Assembly: GCA_963514095.1 (NCBI GenBank)
Contig: OY741264.1
Span: 14,306,366 to 14,370,365, forward strand
Direction of reading: 5' to 3'
DNA: 64,000 nucleotides
From: Eutrigla gurnardus
Lineage: Eukaryota > Chordata > Actinopteri > Perciformes > Triglidae
The notes under the pieces: generated by a model
What the model was told of the DNA's origin: nothing
The model's input: only the letters and a program-made list of their open reading frames with translations
Databases searched by the model: none
Made by a program: the position numbers and the translations under genes
Shown here: in pieces, positions 10,701 to 21,312 of the stretch
Layout of the letters: each line of letters starts with the position of its first letter
Position numbering within the stretch: position 1 is the stretch's first letter

Positions 10701-13700
10701 GAAGTGAAGAGTTCTCCGGTTTATCCTTGGGCTTCCAACAAAAGAACTGGGGGTTAATATTAAGTAGTCTGTAGTTCCTCCTGGCCTCTGATGTGGGCAA
10801 GCCTGCTTTAGGTACTAGTCTTAAGGCAGGAACACACCGGCCCAACCGTTGGACGTCTGAAGCGTTTGGAGAGGCTCGGACGAGGTCGGGAACACATATG
10901 TTTGGTGTGTACAGCTGCGTCGGAAGCTTTCGGAGCCGCGCGGACGTTGTCTGATCAGACTGAGCATACGAAGTCTGAGGAGGTGGGCTGTCTGAGCCAT
11001 TGGATACTCTGATTGGCGGTGTGCTAGGGAATCAGAGTATCCAATGGCGGTGTGTGGGCGGGGCGGAAGTGACGATGGTAAACAACAAACCACATAAACA
11101 GAGATGGCGCAGAGTACAGATTTTACTTCGTCGTTGCATCGCACTTTTGGTTATTTCTGCGTTTCTTATTCTTACTGTGTGTGCATTGTTTTTATCTGCA
11201 CTCCGTTCCGTCATTTCCTGTTTTCCTGTTTTGGAGTACTGGCACGAGACTAGCGCCACCCGCTGTTAAGGAGGCTTATTGCATCTCGCGCAAGCGCAGA
11301 ACGTACACGCTGCTGTGTTGTCGGAAGCACGTCGAAGCGGTGTGTACAACACAACTTTTCTGCCGAACGGGTCAGACGAGAGGCAACAGAGTGGGCAGAG
11401 AGTGGTCGGATAAGGCAGTTGGACGTCTGGGCGGTGTGTAGGGGCCTTTAGTTGCATTCTTCTGCACCAACCTGCAATAAATTGATTCATATGATTGTCT
11501 GTGATAATGCTTCTCTCATGTGTTTTTTGTTTTTCCAACTCACAGGAGATGTATCCTCCAAAAGTCCACCAGTTTGCCTACGTTACAGACGAAGCCTGCA
11601 CCGAAGATGAAATTCTCAGTATGGAAATCATTATTATGAAGGTAAAACATGTGCTCTGATCACTCACTGATCTATGAAACTTTTTATCACATACCCAGAC
11701 TGTTTTGTTTGAAAGCATCTTTTCATCATTGGCCCTTAGTTACCTAAATCACTAATGGTAGACAGCTGGTTAGTCTCGATTTAGATTCTAACTTAAAAAT
11801 AGTAATTTATTCACTTGCATGCCTAACAACAAAGGGGAAATTAGACTCCTAGCGTAGCTTCGCGGTAGCCTGCAGCTGCACTTATGACAGAGAAACGATC
11901 CTCCTGCTTCTCTGAAGTACTATCAAAAGTCCAACTTGTGTAGTAGACGGCATGTGTTCTCTGCATTTTCATATTGCTCCGATGGCTTTACCAATCGATC
12001 TTTCTCTCTTTTCTAACCCAGGAGCTGAAGTGGAGTCTCAGCCCACAGACTCCCATCTCCTGGCTCAACGTTTACATGCAGGTGGCCTACCTGAATGAGA
12101 CGGACGAGCTGCTCGTCCCCAGATACCCCCAGAACACCTTCACACAAATTGCAGAGGTATGTTGGGTGTGTCTTTTTGCACAGTTCTGTTGAACATGAAG
12201 TTGCCTAGTTCTGAACTTCTTTCATGTTTGACAGTGATAATTTTGCTTCACAGCAGTGTAAACTGAACGAGCAGTTTTAATCTTTTAGTTTTATTTAATT
12301 GTTCTCAGAAGTTTTGACTTTGGACAGCACCATGCAGCTTAGCTGTAAAAACTCAGACAACGTCATTCCTCTCTCACTTCGCCATGTTTACAGTTGGAAA
12401 AGCTCTCTGTGTTACCGTTGGACTAAATCAAATGCATATGGGAACATGTTGTCCAAAACACAAATACAAATATTTTTATGGGACGTTGTGGGTTGTCCCA
12501 GTTGTGCCATCGCTTGTCGTGCACTGACGAGCTACAAGAGAAATCGATCTAAGTCGATGCCTTAATTGGCCAATAATCCGGCACCGATACCGACTCAAAT
12601 AGTTGTATCACGTACGCCGATATGGCAATAAATTCCTAATCAATTCAGGACATTTATATCTATGTATTTATTTGTTACATTTTGTAACAAATGCTTTTAC
12701 AAAGTTGGAAAAGCAATGTTTAATTCCAGCCGCGTACAGTGAGGCGTACAGGTTATTTATGAAATACTGGTATCTGCTGATCGCTGCTGGGACTTAAAAC
12801 GTTGTTCCCTGTTGTCTGAACCAGCAGCTTCAAGAGAATTTTTTTTTATTTATTCTTTCAAACAAATGTGATACACCCAGTATTCATGTAAATATTAGGT
12901 TGTGGCTTATTAAGAACATGTGCTATACCTATTTTGAGGTATCCTGATGTTTTCTTCTTCTTTTTTTTTTGTAGTTGTTGGACCTGTGTATGCTAGATGT
13001 GCATTGCCTCGAGTTTTCCAACGGCATCCTTGCTGCTTCAGCCCTGTTTCACTTCTCCTCTCTGGAGCTGGTGGAAAATGTCTCAGGTAAAAACAAAACA
13101 ATTAAATGAAAACTTGTTTCATGGGCAAAACCTTTCTTAAACACACCAGTATTTTTAATGTTTGTATTTTCCTGTCAGTGTTTTCCTGGTTGCGTTGCCC
13201 TGATGCTTCACCTTGTCCCTCCTTCTGTCCTTGCAGCTCTGAAACGGGTGGAGGTCGAGGAATGTGTGAGGTGGATGGTGCCATTCGCCATGGCGCTGAG
13301 GGAGGTCGGTGGCTCATCTATGAAAACATTCACAGGAATCCCTTCAGATGACGTGCACAACATCCAGACCCATGCCTCCTACATTTCATGGCTGGTAAGT
13401 CAAAGATTATGATGCAAGTTTTTCAGTTTTCATGTTTAAAAAGCAGCGAGGAAAATGATCAAATCTGTTGAACATGAAAACTATTTGTAAGTCAATGCAA
13501 TTTTCTATGTAGAATTGAAACTTGTGAGCTTAAAGAAGTAGATCGGTTGTATGAGGTACTTGGCATCAGCTGTAGGTAATACAGACGATGGGTCTGTGGA
13601 GAAGCATGCAGGAAGCAAAGCAATGTACTGCTGTGGATGGGGGCAGCAGCAAAATATATTTTAACCACATCAAAAAATGAATATAATTTTAAGTGCACGC

Positions 13701-14314
13701 TGTATTCAGAATAGGTTTACCTTTCCATTAGGCAGCTCTTTCTGCTGGCTTTGTCTGTGGCAAGGTAAACCTGTGAGAATATTCTAAATATAGGGTACAC
13801 TTAAACAGAGATGATGCTGATGATGATGATGATAAAATAGGAGCATACCGACCGCCATGTCATGAATATACCTCATACAACCCCACTTCAGCAGTATTTA
13901 ACCTACAACCAAACACTTCTGAAATTCTTTCATCTGCCATTTCAGCTGATTACTTGTTGATGTCATACTACATAATTTCCAAGGGAAATGGCGAGAGTTA
14001 TTGGAAGAAGTTAACAATTCCCTTGACACGTGTAAAAATAACTCGCCCTTAAATTTTCTCCCCAAAACTGTTGAATAAGCCCATCTACTGATCACATGGT
14101 TACTGTGTTTTCCTGCTGTGTACAGGACAAAGCCTTCTCTTACCAGGAGGTGGAGTTGGAGCGTCATGGCAACTGCCCCGTCCCTTCAGGTGTCCTGACG
14201 CCTCCCCAGAGCAGTGAGAAAACTGAAGAGTCGGAGCGAGTGGACATGACGGTGCTGAAGGTCCGACCCAGGATTCGTACTCCTTCTCCACAGCGGCACC
14301 TTACAAATGAGTGA
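7733..14314 (+). CDS. ccne1: Cyclin E1 (G1/S-specific CDK2 cyclin), eleven coding exons
   Basis: Coding exons: 7733-7746, 7978-8065, 8358-8420, 8758-8924, 9305-9440, 10161-10307, 11546-11641, 12022-12156, 12975-13086, 13237-13394, 14126-14314. All introns are GT-AG, phases agree, and the total is 1305 nt (434 residues; human cyclin E1 has 410). Visible landmarks: a basic nuclear signal RPRKRK (24-29); an N-terminal phosphodegron IPTPDQEE (about 71-78); the cyclin-box patch MRAVLLDW (146-153) that docks RxL motifs; the pocket-protein motif VHCLE (291-295); and the C-terminal Fbw7 degron LTPPQS (396-401). Sequences such as YPPKVHQFAYVTD and SWLNVYMQVAYLN favour E1 over E2. Known role: activates CDK2 for S-phase entry in the nucleus and is destroyed by SCF-Fbw7. 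The Cys in the usual MEVCEVYKLHRE is Ser here. Intron 7 carries a MITE. Confidence 0.97.
10824..11447. mobile_element. PIF/Harbinger-type MITE in ccne1 intron 7
   Basis: A 624-bp element flanked by TTA at 10821-10823 and 11448-11450, the three-base target duplication typical of PIF/Harbinger elements. The left end reads AGGCAGGAACACACCG. The right end, reverse-complemented, reads AGGCCCCTACACACCG. It encodes no transposase. Inside is a perfect 19-bp hairpin (10996-11014 pairing with 11030-11048, 15-base loop). Confidence 0.75.
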
Positions 14315-14814
14315 AGTCACTGAAACGGACAAGACGACAGCAAATCGTAGATTTTCAAATCAAAGCTGTAAGCGGAAGAAACGACTGCGCCACTGCAGTA
14401 CCGGGGCACACATGTATGATGGATTTTCATTGATGAAAATAGAACTTTCTCCTTTCAAAGTCATGCTGATTACTTGGATCCCGATGTTTTTAAATGTCCC
14501 TGTAGTGGGTGCACACTGTGACTTTGACTCAATTGGGGAAACACTGACGCACAGTGAGCAAATGGTTTGGATGGCCCCTATACCCACAGGAATCTGAACT
14601 ATTTAACCCTCTGGTATAGATAAAAACACAAAGCAAAAGGTTGTCAGGGATGGCACGGCTCAAGAGAAGATTTTTGTTTTTGAATGCCATGTCACCCATA
14701 TACTTGCATTAATTACCAATCACATCTACATTTTGTGGTTGTCATTTTTATTTTCTATGCAGAGGCCAAATTGAATGGATGTTTTATGGAGTCTCTTCTT
14801 GATTTAGAGTGTTG

Positions 14815-14835
14815 GTGTGTGTGTGTGTGTGTGTG
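14815..14835. repeat. (TG)n microsatellite in the ccne1 3' UTR
   Basis: About ten TG dinucleotides, uninterrupted. Confidence 0.9.
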
Positions 14836-14949
14836 GTGGAGGAGGGTGATTGTGTATTTTAATCTTAGTGGCCTCGTTTGCCCAAAAACTATTCCAAGGG
14901 TCATATTCGGCTCTTTGTGCTGCTATAAAAGTGGGCTTTGCATGATGGA

Positions 14950-14987
14950 GTGTGTGTGCGTGCGTGTGTGTGTGTGTGTGTGTGTGA
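14950..14987. repeat. Imperfect (TG)n microsatellite in the ccne1 3' UTR
   Basis: TG dinucleotides interrupted by two GCG steps, followed by a short GA run. Confidence 0.9.
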
Positions 14988-15230
14988 GAGAGAAATAGTG
15001 TGTTGCTCTTGTTTTTGGTTCTACCATTGTATAAACATGGCCATGTTTTGCTTAGGGACCAGTAGCGTGGCTACCTAAATGGACAAGTGAACCAGCCAAG
15101 CTTCAGAAGCTAAACTATTGATTGTATTTAACTATTTTTGATCCCAACCTGCAGTTTGTTTTACCCAACCACCAAAATGTAAGATTTCTATTTGACTTTT
15201 TAAAATAAAATGCTGCTACATATTTTTCGT

Positions 15231-15749
15231 CAGACAGTTTCTGAGGACTTTTAATTAAACTTTTGTCATGTTATGGATTTTCACTGATGGGCCTTTTTGA
15301 CAGTATACAACTATTCTGACAATGTTTTCATGAAATGTAACGTACCGGTATTTAACTCCATCCATACTACTGAAGAAATCACAGATGCACACAGACTTTA
15401 TTCCGCTAGATGTCAGTGTGATGCTGTCCGTTTGAAAGCCTTTTATCCTCACCAAGAAATATGCAAATATACCATCACCAAAATACCATAAGACATTGCT
15501 CAAAAACGTAGTGTACATCCCATGTCAGATCTTGATAATGAATTATTCAATTTTAAAATATTTACTGATGTATTTGTATAATTTGTTGAGAACAAAACGG
15601 TAACAACGGTCGATTTAAAAACCAAAATCATCAACCCGACTGGGATTGTGTCCGGGGATCTCCTCCCAGACCTGAATCAGGGCATCAGTGAATCTTGGAC
15701 AGTCTTTGGCGATAACTGGCCCCCTCTACAAGGGGTGGGAATGGGGAGG
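15231..15749. other. Intergenic sequence without a recognisable gene
   Basis: AT-rich, with no supportable coding frame. A short piece at about 15640-15720 resembles a dispersed fish repeat, but I cannot assign it to a family. Confidence 0.5.
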
Positions 15750-16149
15750 CAGTGGCTGGCCAAAAAAATTCACAGCATTTGACAAAAATGAAAGCATTTT
15801 AACGTCCTATTAAATCATATTTCCCATAAAAATTATATTCGTTTTTGAGTTAAATATAACACCAATTAGATGTATAATAATTACACCGTATAGTGACATA
15901 CAAGTCCAGCACTGTGATTTTAACAGATGTTAATAGATCATTGATGCAATACTTTGGACCGGATCCATCAATTTGCCAGGCATAAATTATACTAAACAAA
16001 ATTAGAATAAAATCATACTGCCTGTACCCAAAACAGCCACTAGAGGGCAACAACAAGCCATTTTTGAAACCCTGGCAAGCAGAATTCTCTTTACATACTC
16101 ACTTTTCCTATTGGCCTTGACTCACTAAGTTACTCACACACTCGAACAG

Positions 16150-16446
16150 ATAATCATCCATCATCAGTTTCTCTTTTATTTAGAACTAAACTTAGATATC
16201 CGAGGAGCTACGGCTTGCTGAATCAGCGACTTCTTTTAAATCACTTCTTAAAACACATTTTTATAGATTTGCTTGTATGTGATGTCGCCCGTTTTAACTT
16301 TTTATTTATTTTTGTTTTATATATCTATATTTTATGCTTTTTACCTTATCTCTGCTAATGTGTTTGTGTATCTGACTGTATGTATATTCAGTCAAAAGCA
16401 CTTTGTAAACAAAGTTATTATTATTATTATTATAATTATTATTATA
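16150..16446 (+). mobile_element. 3' end of a LINE (L2/Rex1-like) with ATT-rich tail
   Basis: A short frame ending at the TGA at 16280-16282 reads SFKSLLKTHFYRFACM, which resembles the last residues of fish LINE ORF2 proteins. An A/T-rich 3' region containing CACTTTGTAA follows, and then an (ATT)n microsatellite at about 16416-16446. The 5' part is missing, as expected from truncated reverse transcription. The clade is inferred. Confidence 0.55.
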
Positions 16447-16484
16447 TGCCATAGGTCTTCCCAAGAGTCTTGAAACTTGACAGA

Positions 16485-16575
16485 CATCCATCCATCCATC
16501 GTCTACCGCTTATCCTGTATTCAGGGTGACGGGGGGGGGGGGGGGGGGGGGATGCCAGTCTATCGCAGGGCTCAA
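16485..16575. repeat. SINE-type tail (CATC repeats) with a 21-base poly-G tract
   Basis: CATCCATCCATC, then TCTACCGCTTATCCTG, is the reverse complement of the end of the SINE at 20940-21146. It is followed by 21 consecutive G at 16531-16551. In that SINE the equivalent place is a C/G run, so this looks like a fragment with an expanded homopolymer. Confidence 0.6.
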
Positions 16576-17394
16576 TTGGTAGAGCCTTTTTAATTAAAAA
16601 TTCTTGCAATTTGGGTGCCATTTATCTTCAGTAAATAGAATAGTATTGTTTATGTACGGTAATTAATATATTTAACAATGCTATCAATAAAATATTAAAA
16701 TTGTAGTATTAAAACAAAGTTAGGATGTTACGTGTTCGGGATTCCTGCGGATCAGGCCAAGATGGAGTGATGCAGAAGCCCAACGCGAAAACGGGTTAAT
16801 GCACACAAAAGGCAGTGAATTAATATATTTATCTAGATTTTGCCAACTGGGAAGTTTCTTTGCACTACAAAGTATTACAGATCAGCTCAAGTCGCTTAGC
16901 AACCGGGTTGCTGGGGTGATAAGTGACCATACTACTTGCAGGGTGGTATGAAAGATGTGAATCGGAGGCACAAAAACGATTTTCCATGACAGCGGCCAGT
17001 TATACATAGCAACGGCCTGTTATACAGAAAAATCAGACCTCTGAACGTTGGGGAGGCACATTCAAGTAAATGGAGGATTCCACAGCAAAATGATATGTTT
17101 ATATGTTATAAGGTTAATATGCCTTTACACGGACTAGTATGACTAGCTAAGTAGCATGTGGCAGCGAAAGTCATGATAGTAACGTTAATGTTTACAGGCT
17201 AAAATCTCACTTTCACTCCTTTCCTCGCCTTGGACCACAACAGCCAAACACAGAAGCTACACACATCTCTCTGCTGCAGATTGCTGTGTGATTGACAGGT
17301 GAAGGGGGCGTGGCAAACCCATGTGGCCAAAGTTAACTGGCCAGCCACTGTAGTAAAATTCTCTAAACATAGGCTATGATATAAAACACTCAGT

Positions 17395-17521
17395 TATTGG
17401 GCTAATGGCCACAACACTGGGTTTTTTTGGGGTTTTTTTAACCGGCCATTCCGGGCCAGCCCACTGACAGCGCGGCCCACCGGGACAATTCCCGGTACTC
17501 CCGATGGCCAATCCGCCCCTG
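17395..17521. mobile_element. End fragment of a dispersed DNA transposon
   Basis: Read on the minus strand, the sequence begins CAGGGGCGGATTGGCCATCG and continues with alternating CCGG/GGCC-rich inverted blocks, typical of a hAT-like terminus that is widespread in fish. Only about 125 bp is left and the partner end is not evident. The family is not named. Confidence 0.4.
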
Positions 17522-17699
17522 GCTGGAGGTCATGTTTTAGGAATGAATGGACAGACTGATATCCCTGATGTTTAACTGACTTGTTATTATACTGTGATGA
17601 TGACGTGTTCCCTTCATTTCTTTGAGCAGTATACATCGACTCGATGGCTCAGGGGCCTCATGTCCTTGGATAATCTAAATGAATTTGATAAAAAAAAAA

Positions 17700-18120
17700 A
17701 AACTGAAAGTGGATGAGCATCTTTGTTCATCAACAATACTCTGGTAGGCTGTGGTGTTTAAGCAATGCTCAATTGGTACTAAGGGGCCCAAAGTGTGGCT
17801 AGAAAATATCTCCCACACCATTACACCACCACCAGCCTGAACCATTGAGACAAGGCACCATGGATGGACCATGCTTTCTGTTGTTTACACCAAATTCTGA
17901 CCCAACCATCCAAATGTCACAAGAGAATTTGAGACTCATCAAACCAGGCAATGTTTTTTCAATCTTCCAATTTTGGTGAGCCTGTGAGAATTGTAGCCTC
18001 AGTTTCCTGTTCTTAGCTGACAGGAGAGATGCTCTTCAGCAGACCTCGTTTGTAATGAGTGGTTTTTGAGTTACTGTCAGCTGCCTCTGCCACAAGCAAA
18101 GGAGGCCAAACACGGGTAAA
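17700..18120 (-). pseudogene. Tc1/mariner transposase fragment, decayed
   Basis: On the minus strand one frame reads VQAGGGVMVWEIFSSHTLGP then LVPIEHCLN, the conserved Tc1-like catalytic-core region around GGxVMVWG. A diverged WFDES (usually WSDES) lies upstream at about 17930-17946. Stops and deletions interrupt it, and no terminal repeats were identified. The part at 17960-18120 shows only weak similarity to transposon DNA and is the least certain. Confidence 0.65.
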
Positions 18121-18385
18121 GCTAAAATATTTCAACAATACTTTTATTTATTTTTTAAAGTAAGTATAATATGCCATAAAGATTTCAGACTATAATATGT
18201 CTAAAAAGTCAAACCGGTCCATAGAAATGTCATAAAAATATCATAGTAATGTATGACACACAAGTCAAGGCATGCCATAAAAGAGCAATAAAATATATGA
18301 TAAATAGTATGTGATTAAAAAAAGACAAAATATAGGATAAATATAAAACATGTCAAAGTTTAGTATGCCACAAAAAATATAATAG
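18121..18385. other. AT-rich intergenic sequence
   Basis: No gene, RNA or repeat structure that I can support. Loosely recurring words such as ATGCCATAAA and ATAAAATAT suggest an old degenerate low-complexity stretch. Confidence 0.4.
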
Positions 18386-18521
18386 AATGTTGTGGAGGCG
18401 AAGGAGACAACGGCAAGTTGAGTCTGTTTACTTTTCCACAAAAACAAATTCTACAACTTTCAAACCATATGTCAACATCCGTCAGAAAACCGGAAACTGT
18501 CACCCATCAACCCTCACACAC

Positions 18522-18636
18522 AGGAATGACAGACAGGACAGGGACAGAGGAGAGGAGGACAGGAATGACAGACAGGACAGGGACGGAGGAGAGGAGGACA
18601 AGAATGACAGACAGAACAGGGACGAGGAGAACAGGC
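18522..18636. repeat. Minisatellite of a 39-bp unit, about three copies
   Basis: Two nearly identical 39-bp units beginning AGGAATGACAGACAGG at 18522 and 18561, and a third, diverged and shortened unit from 18600. The Asp/Arg-rich forward frames and the Val/Leu/Ser-rich reverse frame here are translations of the repeat. Confidence 0.85.
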
Positions 18637-20334
18637 CCAGAAGACAGAAGAACAGACACCTGTTTTATCCTGTCAATATTAAAAATGAAGATCACACAGG
18701 GTCAAGCAAGTTCTGATGCAGAAAAGACATCTTTGCTCCAAAACAGGTGGGTTCCTGCAACTGCAGATTATCAGTATCCTCAATCGCAATTCCTAAAAAA
18801 GCAGTACATGTTATAAGGATCAGTGGGAAAAAAATGTAACTGGCTCCGCTTCTCACCTGAAGAAGATGCAGCCTACTGTGCTCACTGTCTAGCCTTCAGT
18901 AAGGTTCATGCTTCCACTGATGTGACCTTTGTAACAAAGGGTTTCACAGACTGGAAGAATGCAGTGGGAGACAAACACTGCTTAACAGTAGGCCACCAAA
19001 AAGCCACTAAACTTGCAGAGAACTACCTGTCTGTGGTCCAAGGGAAAAAGCAGGATATCAGTTCAGTCCTGAGCCAGCAATATGCCGAACGGGTAAAGAG
19101 TAACAGGGAGAGCATGCTATCTATAATAGATATAATCACTAATCTTGGCCAGAGAAACATAGCTTTTCAGGGAGGATGGGAAGGGGAGGGTGTCAATTGG
19201 AAAGCAGAATTTGATTCTGACCTTCAGAAACACCTTAAGACAGCACCCCAGAATGCAAAATACCTGTCCCCAAAAGTTCAAAATGAGTTGATAGAGTGTT
19301 GTGCCCAAGAAATAAGAGATGGCTTGATAGCGAAACAAAAAGAGGCCACATATTTTACAGTACTCGCAGATGAGTCCATGGACACAAATGGAACTGAACA
19401 GTTATCCATATGTCTCCGGTATGTGGATGAGGAAGATGGAAAAGCTGAAATAAGTTTTTTTGTCCATTACTCAAACAAGATGCAGCCACCATCCTCAGCC
19501 AGCTCTCAAAATGGGGTCTTGAGGCAACCCTCCTCAGGGGTCAGGGCTATGACGGGGCCTCCACGATGAGTGGACATGTGAGTGGGGTAAAAAAGAGAAT
19601 CCAGGAACTATATCCCAGGGCAGTGTACACCCACTGCCGGAGCCATGCGTTTAATCTAGTATGGGGTGCATGGCTGTTCAGACATTCCTTTAGTGAGGAA
19701 CATGACCATTGTTGAAAAGGTCGCTGTTTTCTTCTCAGCCACAGGTGCCTGGAAAGCTGCCTTGCAGGAAGAGAGCAGAAGAGAAGGTGCCCAGTCAAGG
19801 ACAGCAGGGATCCCGCTGATGTCAGACACCAGATGGGGCAGCAGAGCAACGACATTACAGATTTTCTCAGTCGCTTTGGTGCTTTTCTCAGATCAGAATG
19901 AAAATTCTCATATTAGTTCAACCTCCACAACATTTAGTAATTTGTGCACATCATAGTAGCAATTTCTCCTTCCTCTGAACAAATTGCAAATGCTTTTAGA
20001 CATGTATCAGCTGCTTTCATACAATTCTCTGCTGTTTTATAACATTGTCATTTGCTTATGTCATGTCAGTCAAAATGAACTATACTTATGGATGCTGAAT
20101 AGTCGTTCCCAATACAACTAATGGTCTTCATTTCATTGCTTGAGTCATTACATAAATTGTTGAACTAGTTATCAAATTCTGTCAAGCAAATTTTATACCT
20201 TTCTTTACCATTTTTTCCTGGAAATGTCTCCTAAATTGAACAGTTGCTCTCAGGTGAACTTCAGCTTTCACTCACGAGGAGGTGTGTGAAGTATTTGTTG
20301 TAACCAATGACAAGCCACTTGTTCACAGTCACTC

Positions 20335-20560
20335 AGGGATGAATCCCATGAACCCTCACTTGGCAAGCGTATATGAACTGAGCAGGACATACCGTGTACC
20401 ATTTCTACAAAACAGAGGAAGAGGGAGAAGAGGCCAAATACATGGCAGATTCCTAATGAAATGAGGGTTACAGTTGTGGACCATGTTGTCAATCACGGCC
20501 TCACGGCTGAGGCTGGTCGGAGGGTGCAACCAAATGTTGGAAGAACCACTGTGAATTAAA
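20335..20560 (+). pseudogene. Remnant of a Tc1/IS630-like transposase N-terminus
   Basis: The frame reads RGRGRRGQ and, after a frame change near 20430, NEMRVTVVDHVVNHGLTAEA then GRRVQPNVGRTTV. This fits the basic stretch and helix-turn-helix start of a transposase family common in fish genomes (recognised from memory). The catalytic DDE region is absent, so this is an internally deleted copy. Confidence 0.55.
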
Positions 20561-20939
20561 GCTCTACCAAAAGGGTGTTTCTTATGTTTGTTCTAAATAA
20601 GTGACTGTAGTGTATTTTTCTTTTACACAATGCTGTAGAATTGCAGCGAGCATATACAGTAAAAATGTGAAACGTACGTATTCAGTGTCTTGTACTCCCT
20701 TACTCTCCTAACTACAGCAATGTGTAACTTTACTGTAGTTTTCAAATGGCTTTACAAGTAGTGTATAGTGCTGTCTTGAGCATTTTCAGGTAGTGTCTCC
20801 GAGTTCTGACCTTTTTTTGCATTGGAAAACACTGAGAGAATAAACTGTCATAATGAAAACATGACAAAGTCATTTGACTATCTTGTTCATAAACGATTGT
20901 GTCAAAACTTCTCATTTTGATGACACTGGCAGTTTCATT

Positions 20940-21146
20940 AGGGGCTGCACGGTGGTGTAGTGGTTAGCACTCTCGCCTCACAGCAAGAGGGTCCCGGGTT
21001 CGATTCCCGGGTCGGCCCCGGGTTCCTTCTGTGTGGAGTTTGCATGTTCTCCCCGTGTAAGCGTGGGTTGACAGCTGGGATCGGCTCCAGCCCCCCCCCC
21101 CGCAACCCTGAATACTGGATAAGCGGTAGAAAATGGATGGATGGAT
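20940..21146 (+). mobile_element. tRNA-derived SINE with 12-bp target-site duplication
   Basis: It has box A-like GTGGTGTAGTGGTTAGCAC and box B-like GGTTCGATTCC polymerase III promoter blocks near the 5' end. A body follows containing GTGGAGTTTGCATGTTCTCC, and the 3' tail is ATGG repeats. GGCAGTTTCATT flanks it at 20928-20939 and 21147-21158, showing retrotransposition into the Tc1-like element. It is not a functional tRNA gene. Confidence 0.85.
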
Positions 21147-21235
21147 GGCAGTTTCATTGACATGAATACTTCCTTTTGAGGAATGGACTATCCATTTTGA
21201 GCAAGTGGCATACTTTTGCAGGTTATCCACTAGGT

Positions 21236-21312
21236 TTTGCACAACAGTTAGTGCATTTCTCAAAACAATTAGTGCAAAATTGTTTTGAGAAATGCACTAA
21301 CTGTTGTGCAAA
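21236..21312. repeat. 35-bp perfect inverted repeat with 7-base loop
   Basis: The arm at 21236-21270 is the exact reverse complement of 21278-21312; the loop is 21271-21277. It lies near the right end of the Tc1-like element and is probably part of it. Confidence 0.9.

Larger units (their letters stand above)
14315..15230 (+). other. ccne1: 3' untranslated region of ccne1
   Basis: Non-coding stretch after the TGA at 14312-14314, reaching a canonical AATAAA at 15204-15209. It contains two TG-rich microsatellites. No other gene is visible. The cleavage site is inferred from the signal only. Confidence 0.6.
15750..17350. mobile_element. Possible non-autonomous DNA transposon bounded by 12-bp inverted ends
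   Basis: CAGTGGCTGGCC at 15750-15761 is the exact reverse complement of GGCCAGCCACTG at 17339-17350. CAGTG starts are common in hAT elements. The eight bases outside each end do not match, so the pair may not mark one insertion. The interval contains a LINE 3' end and a SINE-like tail and encodes no transposase I can see. Confidence 0.35.

Noticed and set aside
12500..12800. Possible degenerate DNA transposon in ccne1 intron 9
   Set aside because: Words such as CCGATACCGACT recall a fish repeat, but no ends, duplication or coding similarity could be shown.
17394..17636. 80-codon minus-strand frame
   Set aside because: It reads through a dispersed transposon end rich in CCGG/GGCC; no protein family is recognised.
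18387..18816. Asp/Arg-rich open frames and the reverse Val/Leu/Ser-rich frame
   Set aside because: They are readings of a 39-bp minisatellite. Only the last part (about 18690 on) fits the start of the hAT transposase pseudogene.
20940..21010. tRNA gene
   Set aside because: Box A- and box B-like blocks are present, but the region is the head of a SINE with target duplications and ATGG tail.
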